The position numbers and the translations under genes were made by a program. The notes under the pieces are model-generated. The model made no database searches. It was not told the DNA's origin and saw only the letters and a list, made by a program, of their open reading frames with translations. Source: Flavobacterium sp. CFS9 (GTDB taxonomy: Bacteria; Bacteroidota; Bacteroidia; Flavobacteriales; Flavobacteriaceae). Taken from it: a stretch of DNA of 64,000 bases. Positions 1-7,521 of the stretch are shown here, one piece after another (the first letter of the stretch is position 1; each line of letters opens with the position of its first letter). The stretch is taken from NCBI RefSeq assembly GCF_041154745.1, contig NZ_AP031573.1, forward strand, positions 868,001 through 932,000, read 5' to 3'.

Positions 1-1
1 A

Positions 2-1105
2 CAAAAATCAGAGGCTCCGGATTGTACAGAAATCAAAACTACCGTTGAAAATCTAATTCCGGATTTAAATTTAAGTCCAAAAACAGAACAGTCAAAAGAT
101 TTTAATTTCAGCACTCAGCTACAAGACAAAATAGATTCGAAGACCAAACCCATTGGCGCTCTGGGAACTCTTGAGACTTTAGCCTTTCAGATGGGAACTG
201 TTTTTGAAACGTTAAACCCAAAAATCATAAATCCTGCTATCGTCGTTTTTGCTGCCGATCATGGCATTGCCAATCATGGCGTAAGCGCTTACCCGCAGGA
301 TGTCACAAGACAAATGGTGACTAATTTTCTGGAAGGCGGAGCTGCTATTAATGTCTTCTGTAAGCAAAATGACATTCAGTTATCCATTGTTGATGCTGGT
401 GTTAATTATGATTTTCCAACCAATGCCAACCTGATTAACGCCAAAATAGCCAAAGGAACGCAATCCTTTCTACACCTTCCCGCAATGAGTGAAGCAGAGT
501 TACAATTGTGTTTTGAAAAAGGAAAAACGATTGTGGAAGACCTTGCAAGAAAAGGCTCCAATTGTATTGGTTTTGGCGAAATGGGAATTGGAAACACCTC
601 TACCGCCTCGGTATTGATGAGTCTTCTAACCGGATTCTCTATCGAAGAATGTGTTGGAAAAGGAACGGGTGTTGAAGATGAAAAATTACTTCAAAAACAA
701 AACTTACTGCGAAAAGCTATTGAAAATTATACCGGTCCGGCCGAGTTAAAACAACAGCTGGCTTATTTTGGAGGTTTTGAAATTATACAAATTGCCAGCG
801 GAATGTTAACTGCTTTTGAGAACAACATGCTCCTTCTGGTGGATGGCTTTATTTGCAGTACGGCCTTTTTAATCGCTTCAAAAATAAATCCTGCTATTCA
901 TAAAAATGCAATCTTCTGTCATTGTTCCGCTGAAAAAGCGCATCAGAAATTATTAGATTATTTAAATGCTAAACCTATTCTGAATCTGGATTTACGGTTG
1001 GGTGAAGGTACAGGCTGCGCGATCGCCTTTCCAATTCTGAAATCAGCTGAAGTTTTTCTGAATGAAATGGCCAGTTTTGAAAGCGCGGGAGTGAGCAGGA
1101 AATAA
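2..1105 (+). CDS. cobT: Nicotinate-nucleotide--dimethylbenzimidazole phosphoribosyltransferase CobT (5' end outside window)
   Basis: CobT transfers phosphoribosyl from nicotinate mononucleotide to the lower-ligand base, making alpha-ribazole phosphate for cobalamin nucleotide-loop assembly in the cytoplasm. The frame is open from base 2. The first ATG, at 191, comes after the conserved family segment KTKPIGALGTLE (encoded about 140-175), so it is an internal Met and the true start lies upstream of the window. C-terminal landmarks include FCHCSAEKAH and LRLGEGTGC, whose Glu fits the catalytic base of the family. At least 46 codons precede the KTKP segment, more than CobT usually has there, so a longer N-terminus or a fusion is possible. 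It is followed by cobS and cobC on the same strand. Identification is confident; only the N-terminus is open. Confidence 0.93.
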   Translation, partial: QKSEAPDCTEIKTTVENLIPDLNLSPKTEQSKDFNFSTQLQDKIDSKTKPIGALGTLETLAFQMGTVFETLNPKIINPAIVVFAADHGIANHGVSAYPQDVTRQMVTNFLEGGAAINVFCKQNDIQLSIVDAGVNYDFPTNANLINAKIAKGTQSFLHLPAMSEAELQLCFEKGKTIVEDLARKGSNCIGFGEMGIGNTSTASVLMSLLTGFSIEECVGKGTGVEDEKLLQKQNLLRKAIENYTGPAELKQQLAYFGGFEIIQIASGMLTAFENNMLLLVDGFICSTAFLIASKINPAIHKNAIFCHCSAEKAHQKLLDYLNAKPILNLDLRLGEGTGCAIAFPILKSAEVFLNEMASFESAGVSRK

Positions 1106-1149
1106 GTTTTCAGTCTCTGATTACAATCTCAGTTTATAATTTTATCCTT

Positions 1150-1157
1150 TAATTTTG
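1150..1157 (+). promoter_or_regulatory. Candidate -7 promoter element before cobS
   Basis: TAATTTTG matches the Bacteroidota -7 consensus TAnnTTTG and lies 19 bases before the cobS ATG. No clear TTG/TTTG element is seen at the right distance, so this is a weak secondary promoter at best. cobS may be read mainly from upstream. Confidence 0.3.
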
Positions 1158-1176
1158 CCCTAATCAATTATCTTAA

Positions 1177-1962
1177 ATGAAAAAAGAACTGCATATTTTC
1201 TTTACCTGTTTAATGTTTTACACCAGAATCCCGTGTCCTAAAAACATCAATCATGATCCTGACTATTTAAATAAGGCAACACGTTATTTTCCTTTTATTG
1301 GCTGGATTGTTGGGAGCATTTCCTTTCTGGCTTTTTATCTTTTCTCTCTTTTTCTATCTATTGAAAGTGCCGTTCTTTTGGCTATTATCGCCTCAATATT
1401 AACCACGGGAGCTTTTCATGAAGACGGTTTCGCTGATGTCTGTGATGGTTTCGGAGGCGGGTGGACCAAAGAAAAAATCCTTCTTATTATGAAAGACAGT
1501 GCAATTGGTGCTTACGGAGCCATTGGTTTAGTTTTATTATTTCTATTGAAATTCAAACTGCTTTCTGAATCCATTTCACTTTTTACTACTAACATTTTTC
1601 TAATTTTCCTCTTATTCATTTCGGCCCATTCCTTAAGCCGTCTCGCAGCAATATCTATTATTTTCACACATGAATATTCCCGTGATGATGCTACGAGTAA
1701 AAGCAAACCTATAGCCAAGAAACACAGTTGGAAAGAAATTACAGGCTCGTTCTTCTTCGGATTGATTCCAATACTGGTACTTTCTTTTTTTCAGCACCAA
1801 TTTCTTTTAGCGATTCTTCCGGTATTTATCATGCGTTATTTTCTAGCCCGCTATTTCCAAAAATGGATTGATGGTTACACAGGCGACTGTTTGGGAGCAA
1901 CGCAACAGGTTTGTGAAGTTGTTTACTATTTAAGCATTCTGTTGATATGGAAATTTATCTAA
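1177..1962 (+). CDS. cobS: Adenosylcobinamide-GDP ribazoletransferase (cobalamin synthase) CobS
   Basis: CobS joins adenosylcobinamide-GDP to alpha-ribazole (phosphate) at the inner membrane, the last joining step of cobalamin assembly. The 261-residue protein has the family length and is strongly hydrophobic with several membrane segments. The acidic signature around residues 81-95 (HEDGFADVCDGFGGG, with D83, D87 and D90) and the following IMKDSAIGAYG match the CobS metal/substrate region. A second conserved block, GYTGDCLGATQQ, lies near the C-terminus. The start ATG is followed by a normal N-terminal helix. The 3' end overlaps cobC by 16 bases, which indicates translational coupling in a cobT-cobS-cobC unit. 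Confidence 0.95.
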   Translation: MKKELHIFFTCLMFYTRIPCPKNINHDPDYLNKATRYFPFIGWIVGSISFLAFYLFSLFLSIESAVLLAIIASILTTGAFHEDGFADVCDGFGGGWTKEKILLIMKDSAIGAYGAIGLVLLFLLKFKLLSESISLFTTNIFLIFLLFISAHSLSRLAAISIIFTHEYSRDDATSKSKPIAKKHSWKEITGSFFFGLIPILVLSFFQHQFLLAILPVFIMRYFLARYFQKWIDGYTGDCLGATQQVCEVVYYLSILLIWKFI

Positions 1963-2480
1963 TTCGTCATACGGAAACAACCTGTGAAAAAGGAATCTGC
2001 TACGGTCAGACTGATGTAGATTTGGCTATTCCATTCGAAGAAATCTTTAAGGATATTGTCTCGCAATTACCTCACGGAGCCTTACTCTTTTCAAGTCCAT
2101 TGAAGCGTTGTACTATACTGGCAGAATACATTCAGAATACTATAAAACCCGTTTCCTTTATTACTGACGATCGTCTGATGGAAATGAATTTTGGCAATTG
2201 GGAATTGAAAAACTGGGATACAATTCCGGCGGAAGAACTTAATCCCTGGATGGAAGATTTTGTTACCACGCAAGTCCCAAATGGGGAGTCCTTTACAGCA
2301 CTTCATGAAAGAGTAGGTACATTTTTACAGGATTCTGTTTCCAACCAAACTGGTCCTGTAGTCATTGTCTCACATGCAGGTGTGATCAGAAGTATTTTAT
2401 GTCATCAGTCCGGATTACCACTAAAAGACGCTTTTACCAATAAAGTAGCGTTCGGACAGGTTATTAAAATAGTGATTTAA
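1947..2480 (+). CDS. cobC: Alpha-ribazole phosphatase / histidine phosphatase CobC
   Basis: This histidine-phosphatase superfamily member (177 residues) removes the phosphate of alpha-ribazole-5'-phosphate or of adenosylcobalamin-5'-phosphate. The phosphohistidine motif RHTET is at residues 7-11, the second arginine motif SSPLKRC is near residue 50, MNFGNWE is near residue 80, and the second catalytic His is in SHAGVIR (H143). The family is broad, and the specific role is inferred from its 16-base overlap with cobS and its position in the cobalamin cluster. It is followed by a short gap and the riboswitch that starts the next unit. Confidence 0.88.
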   Translation: MEIYLIRHTETTCEKGICYGQTDVDLAIPFEEIFKDIVSQLPHGALLFSSPLKRCTILAEYIQNTIKPVSFITDDRLMEMNFGNWELKNWDTIPAEELNPWMEDFVTTQVPNGESFTALHERVGTFLQDSVSNQTGPVVIVSHAGVIRSILCHQSGLPLKDAFTNKVAFGQVIKIVI

Positions 2481-2521
2481 ATTATCATTTCTTCAGAATC
2501 ACTCCCTAAAACGAAAACAAA

Positions 2522-2554
2522 TTTGAAAATTCAATAATTTTAACTTTATCTTTG
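2522..2554 (+). promoter_or_regulatory. Promoter of the riboswitch-btuB transcript
   Basis: TTTG at 2522-2525 and TATCTTTG at 2547-2554 are separated by 21 bases, which fits the Flavobacterium promoter form TTTG/TTG-N-TAnnTTTG. Transcription would start a few bases later, just before the riboswitch aptamer, so btuB has its own promoter and does not depend on cobC read-through. Confidence 0.7.
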
Positions 2555-2563
2555 CACAAAATT

Positions 2564-2737
2564 AAGGTTGTGTTCATTCATACACATTAAAAGGGAATCA
2601 AGTCATAAATCTTGAGCTGTACCCGCAACTGTAAGCTTTGTTCTGAAAAGAATGCTTGTTGTTAACTACAAAACCACTGCTCGCTCTGACGAATGGGAAG
2701 GTAAACAATAAGACGCAAGCCAGGAGACCTGCCTTTG
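2564..2737 (+). promoter_or_regulatory. Cobalamin (AdoCbl-type) riboswitch
   Basis: The stretch contains the conserved B12-box layout in order: AAGGGAATC near 2591, GAGCTGTACCCGCAACTGTAA around 2612-2633, CCACTGCTCGC near 2675, GGGAAGG near 2696, and GACGCAAGCCAGGAGACCTGCC at 2712-2733. This is the peptide-independent cobalamin-sensing leader. It lies directly before the btuB-like gene with its own promoter upstream, so high intracellular cobalamin should switch off the importer and the surface lipoprotein. The expression platform is not resolved by eye; a short leader of about 40 bases remains before the btuB ATG, so translational control is possible. Confidence 0.95.
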
Positions 2738-2777
2738 TAATCAATATCGAGCTCTCGGGAAAAAGAGTGTAGAAATT

Positions 2778-4631
2778 ATGACTTTAAAAAAACTTTTTGC
2801 TCTTTGTTTCTTATTGTTGTGCCAGATTACCGTGGCGCAGAACGATTCTATTACGAAACTTAAAACGGTCGTCGTTTCTGACGCCAATCTTAAAAAATAC
2901 TCCAATTCACAATCGGTTTTAAAATTAAATGACTCTGTTATTGGTAAAAATGAAGCCTTACTAACGGATTTATTAAACTTTAATTCAACCATTTATTTTA
3001 AAGAATACGGTCGTGGAATGCTTTCTACCGTAGCGTTTAGAGGTACAACAGCCTCACAAACGGCGGTGATTTGGAACGGAATCAACATTAACTCTCAGAT
3101 GAACGGAAGTACCGATTTTAATACCATTTCCGGATCCGATTACAATTCTATCAGTGTAAAAGCAGGTGGAGGAAGTGTTATTTACGGCAGTGGAGCCGTT
3201 GGAGGAACCGTACACCTGAATACGGATCTCGCCTTTTACAATAAGTTTGAAAACAGCTTAAGATTGGATTACGGAAGCTTCAATACTATCGGAATCAATT
3301 ACAAAACAAGTATCTCCAATAAAAAATGGAGTACTCAAATTGGTTTTTCTAAAAACAGCTCTACAAACGATTATAAATACCTGAACCAATACAACTGGAA
3401 AGGCGAACAGCGCTGGAATCAAAACGGCCAATATGATGTTATTACCCTAAGCGCAAATGCAGGATATAAAATCGATGCCAAAAACAGTTTAAAGCTATAC
3501 ACCCAAACTTCAAACACAGACCGAAATACCTCATTAGTTTCGGAATCTGAAACTAAAAGCAAATATGTCAATGGTTTTAATCGGAACTTATTGGAATATG
3601 ATGGTGATTTTGGCAGATTCAAAACCAATTTAAAAACAGCCTATATTTTTGAGAACTATAAATATTATGCCGACAATTCGAGCAATATTTATACGTACGG
3701 AAAAACAGAAAGCCTGACTACAAAAGCCGATTTAGGATATCAACTACTGGAATCACTGCAAGTAAATGGTATCCTGGACTACAATCGAACTAAAGGATAC
3801 GGAAGTGGTTTTGGCGATAATGTGAGAGAAATAAGTTCTGCAGCTTTACTTATCAAACAAGATGTTTCCCCAAACTGGAAAAACGAATTCGGGGTTCGAA
3901 AAGAATTTACAGACAATTATAAATCACCGGTTCTGTTTTCGGCAGGTACTTCTTATCAATTTGGGAAACTGTACAATTTGAAATTGAATGTGTCTCGAAA
4001 TTTCAGAATCCCAACTTTCAATGATTTGTATTGGGAAGAAGGCGGAAATCGTAATTTAAAACCGGAAAGTTCTTATCAGGCCGAAATTGGAAATGTTTTT
4101 ACCGTTCAGAATTTTTCTTTGACTCAAACTTTTTACTACATCAAAATAAAAGATCTATTGCAATGGGTTCCCGGAACAAATGGGATCTGGATGCCTCAAA
4201 ACACAGATAAAGTAAACAGTTATGGTGCTGAAACATTATTAAGCTGGAAGAAGAATTTTGGTAAAAACAACCTGACGGCAAATGCTACTTATGCTTATTC
4301 TGTTTCAGAAAATGTAGAAACTAAAAAGCAATTATTTTTTGTTCCTTTTCATAAAGTAACTGCTGCCATCGCTTACACAAGAAACAACTTTTCAGCTCAT
4401 TATCAATTTCTTTATAATGGATTTGTTTACACACAAGCTGACAATGATCCTGAAAAAACTGTATCAGCTTACACTGTTTCAAACATTGGCATAGATTACG
4501 ATTTTAAACTTTTATCTTCTTTCAAAGTAGGTTTTCAGGTTCTGAATGTATGGAATACATTTTACCAAAGTCTGGAACACCGACCAATGCCGGGAAGAAA
4601 TTACAACTTGTACTTAAACTTTAAATTTTAA
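2778..4631 (+). CDS. btuB: TonB-dependent outer-membrane cobalamin receptor, BtuB-like
   Basis: This 617-residue protein has a signal peptide ending near residue 20 (VAQ), then a TonB-box-like segment (LKTVVVSDAN), a plug domain (about residues 40-150, with FRGTTASQTAVIWNG and GSGAVGGTVHL) and a C-terminal beta-barrel ending in aromatic residues (NLYLNFKF). Its short length without the CarboxypepD domain separates it from SusC receptors and fits the BtuB/vitamin B12 type. The riboswitch immediately upstream gives strong independent support for cobalamin or cobinamide as the substrate. The BtuG-like gene starts 4 bases after its stop, so the two are co-transcribed. Confidence 0.9.
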   Translation: MTLKKLFALCFLLLCQITVAQNDSITKLKTVVVSDANLKKYSNSQSVLKLNDSVIGKNEALLTDLLNFNSTIYFKEYGRGMLSTVAFRGTTASQTAVIWNGININSQMNGSTDFNTISGSDYNSISVKAGGGSVIYGSGAVGGTVHLNTDLAFYNKFENSLRLDYGSFNTIGINYKTSISNKKWSTQIGFSKNSSTNDYKYLNQYNWKGEQRWNQNGQYDVITLSANAGYKIDAKNSLKLYTQTSNTDRNTSLVSESETKSKYVNGFNRNLLEYDGDFGRFKTNLKTAYIFENYKYYADNSSNIYTYGKTESLTTKADLGYQLLESLQVNGILDYNRTKGYGSGFGDNVREISSAALLIKQDVSPNWKNEFGVRKEFTDNYKSPVLFSAGTSYQFGKLYNLKLNVSRNFRIPTFNDLYWEEGGNRNLKPESSYQAEIGNVFTVQNFSLTQTFYYIKIKDLLQWVPGTNGIWMPQNTDKVNSYGAETLLSWKKNFGKNNLTANATYAYSVSENVETKKQLFFVPFHKVTAAIAYTRNNFSAHYQFLYNGFVYTQADNDPEKTVSAYTVSNIGIDYDFKLLSSFKVGFQVLNVWNTFYQSLEHRPMPGRNYNLYLNFKF

Positions 4632-4635
4632 TATA

Positions 4636-5691
4636 ATGAAACTAACTAGATTATTCTTATTAGCATTAAGCGCATCGCTTTTTGTTTCTTGCTCTAATGA
4701 CGACTCTGACGGACCTAAGGGAGTTTATGATAATGGCGTTTTCATCTTAAATGAAGGTAACTTTACTGACGGTGGCTCCGTTTCTTTCATATCTGACGAT
4801 TTAAATACTTTCACGAAAGATGTTTATAAAACAGTAAACAGCAGTGATTTCGTTGGAAAATATCTTCAAAACATCTTTTTTGACGGAGACAAGGCATATA
4901 TTATTGCCGGTGGTTCAAATGTTATTAATGTAGTCGACCGCTATAGTTTTAAATTGATTGCTAAAGTTGAAACTGGTTTAGCAGCGCCAAGATATGGGGT
5001 TGTAAAAGACGGAAAAGCTTATGTAACCAATGCAAATACCTATTGGTCTAAAACAAACCCGGCCGGTAACACCGACGATTTCATCGCTGTAATCAACTTG
5101 TCTACAAACAAAGTCGAAACTACCATACCGTTAAATACAACCGGAAATCATATTGAAATTTTCAACAACAAACTTTATGTAACAGAGCCTTACAACAACG
5201 ATAAATTACTTGTGATTAATCCAACTACAAATAAACTGGAAACTCCTGTAACGATTGGATATGGCGCAGATACTATGGAAGTAAAAGATGGTATTTTGTA
5301 CACTATCAGAAGCTCTTATGGGGAAAGAAGCGAAATTGTAAAAGTAAAGTTATCGGACAACTCTATCACAAAAATCACTTTCCCGGAGTCACTTGACGGG
5401 GTTAAGAACTTAGACATTTACAATAACAAGATATACTACACTTTAAACACTGCAGTTTATGCAATAGATTATACTGCAACTACAGCTTCAACTACTCCAA
5501 TTTTTGAATACAGCTCAACTTCTGAGTACGGTAAAATGTATGGTTTTGCAGTAAATGACGACCGAATTTTTATTGCTGACGGAGGTGATTTCAAATCAAA
5601 CAGCAAAGCTTACATCTACAATTTAAGCGGAACATTACAAAAGGAATTAACAGTTGGTGTTGGACCAAACGGTTTCTATTTCAATGATTAA
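4636..5691 (+). CDS. Surface lipoprotein beta-propeller, YncE/DUF5074-type, BtuG-like
   Basis: This 351-residue lipoprotein has its lipobox at LFVSC, followed by SNDDSD, an acidic stretch of the kind that exports lipoproteins to the cell surface in Bacteroidota. The rest is built from repeated short beta blades (for example VYDNGVFILNEGNF, KAYVTNANTYW, KLYVTEPYNNDKLLVINP, GVGPNGFYF), the YncE/DUF5074 propeller type. In Bacteroides, BtuG is such a propeller: it sits on BtuB and binds cobalamin very tightly. The gene is 4 bases downstream of btuB under the same riboswitch, so a B12-capturing partner of the receptor is the best reading. The function is inferred from fold and context, not from binding residues. 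Confidence 0.82.
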   Translation: MKLTRLFLLALSASLFVSCSNDDSDGPKGVYDNGVFILNEGNFTDGGSVSFISDDLNTFTKDVYKTVNSSDFVGKYLQNIFFDGDKAYIIAGGSNVINVVDRYSFKLIAKVETGLAAPRYGVVKDGKAYVTNANTYWSKTNPAGNTDDFIAVINLSTNKVETTIPLNTTGNHIEIFNNKLYVTEPYNNDKLLVINPTTNKLETPVTIGYGADTMEVKDGILYTIRSSYGERSEIVKVKLSDNSITKITFPESLDGVKNLDIYNNKIYYTLNTAVYAIDYTATTASTTPIFEYSSTSEYGKMYGFAVNDDRIFIADGGDFKSNSKAYIYNLSGTLQKELTVGVGPNGFYFND

Positions 5692-5722
5692 TTTTTAGAA
5701 TTCATTTGATTTTTACCTTCAT

Positions 5723-5758
5723 AAAAAAGGGATTGTCTTAAAGGGCAATCCCTTTTTT
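5723..5758 (+). terminator. Rho-independent terminator of the btuB operon
   Basis: Stem AAAGGGATTG / CAATCCCTTT with loop TCTTAAAGGG, followed by a T run. It closes the riboswitch-btuB-btuG-like transcript and, having an A run on its left side, may also stop transcripts from the opposite strand. Confidence 0.85.
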
Positions 5759-5845
5759 ATTTTATTCACCGGAATGCAAATTAGTGATACAAAAAAGAAA
5801 CATCAGGATTAGAAAAATGTATCGGCTTCAACAATCATCGTACTT

Positions 5846-6208
5846 TTACTGTTCAAACATCATCCCTCTATGCTTTCTGCCCCAAGACACCAATGCCGCG
5901 ATTACAGATTTTGTTTCCAGACCATATGGGGTAACTGAATATTGGACCGTAACCGGTTTGGTATCCATCACTTCCCGATGAACAATTTTATTGATTTCAA
6001 GGTTCTTTAACTCCTTCGACAACATCTTTGCTGAAATGCCTTCGATATCCTTTTCCATTTTTTTAAATGTATTGTTATCCCCCTGACGCGTTATTAAGTA
6101 ATGAACAATCAACAGACTCCATTTGCTGCTCAATATATCTATCGCATCCTGCATCGAACGAATATCGCCAGTACATCCCTCAGGATCTGTTTTTGGTTTC
6201 TTAATCAT
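5846..6208 (-). CDS. HxlR-family winged-helix transcriptional regulator
   Basis: This 120-residue protein carries the HxlR (MarR-related) DNA-binding fold: SMQDAIDILSSKWSLLIVHYLI, then the recognition region AKMLSKELKNLEINKIVHREV and the wing segment VTVQYSVTPYGL. A conserved Cys lies near the N-terminus (C12 in PEGCTGD), a position used for redox or electrophile sensing in relatives such as HypR and YodB. I start it at the ATG at 6208, since the codon one triplet upstream is TTG. It is divergent from the pirin gene, and a perfect 12-bp palindrome lies 14 bases before its start. It probably controls itself and the pirin gene. The effector is unknown. Confidence 0.88.
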   Translation of the reverse strand: MIKKPKTDPEGCTGDIRSMQDAIDILSSKWSLLIVHYLITRQGDNNTFKKMEKDIEGISAKMLSKELKNLEINKIVHREVMDTKPVTVQYSVTPYGLETKSVIAALVSWGRKHRGMMFEQ

Positions 6209-6222
6209 CAACTTACCTTTTA

Positions 6223-6234
6223 GTTACTAGTAAC
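6223..6234. promoter_or_regulatory. Candidate HxlR operator palindrome
   Basis: GTTACTAGTAAC is a perfect 12-bp palindrome in the intergenic region between the divergent HxlR regulator and pirin genes, 14 bases from the regulator start. It resembles the TACT...AGTA half-sites of characterised HxlR/DUF24 regulators. It is a prediction only; the rest of the 6235-6499 gap shows no clear TAnnTTTG promoter. Confidence 0.5.
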
Positions 6235-6499
6235 CTCTTATTAACCCATAGCAGATATACCGATTATTTCTTTGAACTTTGTTATCAGAAAAGTAATTCA
6301 AGAATCTTATATTCCTTACAAATACGATATACCTTTCAGAAAGTTACAAAAAATAAATAGACAGGCATAGTGAGAAATAGACTTTTAGTTTCAAGAGCCT
6401 GCGAACAACCTCCTATGCTAATCGAATTTTACGCATAACGATTCCCCTTCGTAGCATCCGGAAGACACGAATCTAATTAAAAACAATAAAAAAGAAATT

Positions 6500-7369
6500 A
6501 TGAACAGAAAAATAGAAAAAACGCTTACCCCAGAAACATTTGTTTGGGTAGGTGACGGATTTTATACCTCTTCATTTATAGGTACAGAAATCAGCAGACG
6601 AAGAATGAGCCCTTTTTTTGCCGTGGGATATAGCCCTGATTATGAATTTGAGCCCGGTGATCATCAAAGAGGTATTGGTCCACATCCGCATAAAGGTTTT
6701 GAAACTGTTACGATTGCCTACAAAGGAAAAATCGCACATCGCGACAGTCGGGGCAATCAGGGAATAATTGGTACCGGTGATGCACAATGGATGACAGCCG
6801 GGGCAGGTATTTTGCACGAAGAGTTTCATGAAAAAGAATTTTCTCAACAGGGAGGCACTTTTCAAATGGTGCAGATGTGGGTAAACCTGCCAGCAAAAGA
6901 CAAGGAAACAACACCACATTATCAGGATTTAGCTTTCGACAAAATGACCCGGGTTACCCTTGAAAATAATGCCGGCTTTATTAATGTGATAGCTGGTGAG
7001 TACGAAGGACAAAAAGGAACTGCCACTACCTATTCTCCAATCCATTTATACAATACCTATTTGAATAAAGATGGTTATGCCGACTTTCGATTTTCCAATC
7101 AGTTCAATACCGCTCTTCTGGTTATAGAAGGTAGCATAAAAGTAAATGATACTGAAACATTGGCCACTGACAGTTTTGCCATGTTTGAAAATGATGGTGC
7201 CGAAAACTTTACGATCCAAGCTTTAGAAAACAACACAATTGTACTAGTAATGAGTGGTGAACCTTTAAACGAACCTATTGCTCATTACGGCCCCTTTTTA
7301 ATGAACACGCAGGAACAATTGACAAAAGCTTTCGAAGAATACAAGTCCGGAAAATTTGGTACTTTATAA
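6500..7369 (+). CDS. Pirin family protein
   Basis: This 289-residue bicupin pirin family member is cytoplasmic. The metal ligands are seen in the N-terminal cupin: GPHPHKGFE (H62 and H64) and GILHEEFHE (H106 and E108). Pirins bind Fe(II), and some bacterial ones act as quercetinases or detoxify electrophiles, but many have no known substrate. The divergent HxlR-type regulator and the shared palindrome suggest induction by a quinone-like or other reactive compound. That link is inference from context. The length and both cupin halves look complete. Confidence 0.9.
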   Translation: MNRKIEKTLTPETFVWVGDGFYTSSFIGTEISRRRMSPFFAVGYSPDYEFEPGDHQRGIGPHPHKGFETVTIAYKGKIAHRDSRGNQGIIGTGDAQWMTAGAGILHEEFHEKEFSQQGGTFQMVQMWVNLPAKDKETTPHYQDLAFDKMTRVTLENNAGFINVIAGEYEGQKGTATTYSPIHLYNTYLNKDGYADFRFSNQFNTALLVIEGSIKVNDTETLATDSFAMFENDGAENFTIQALENNTIVLVMSGEPLNEPIAHYGPFLMNTQEQLTKAFEEYKSGKFGTL

Positions 7370-7427
7370 AACAAAGTATCAGTATTATCTTCGTAAAGTA
7401 AGTATACCAACAGAATAAAACTTCACT

Positions 7428-7467
7428 AAAAGGAATGAGCCCGATATAGATCGGGCTCATTCCTTTT
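7428..7467. terminator. Bidirectional terminator between pirin gene and S41 peptidase gene
   Basis: A perfect 18-bp stem (AAAAGGAATGAGCCCGAT with its complement) and loop ATAG. The A run on the left and T run on the right let it serve both converging genes. Confidence 0.88.
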
Positions 7468-7521
7468 GATAAATTATAAATTTGTTTAATTCTTAGATGT
7501 AATCAATAAGCTCCTCTCTTT

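Noticed and set aside
5784..5981. 65-residue plus-strand frame over the 3' end of the HxlR gene
   Set aside because: It overlaps the convincing HxlR frame on the other strand and shows no protein features.
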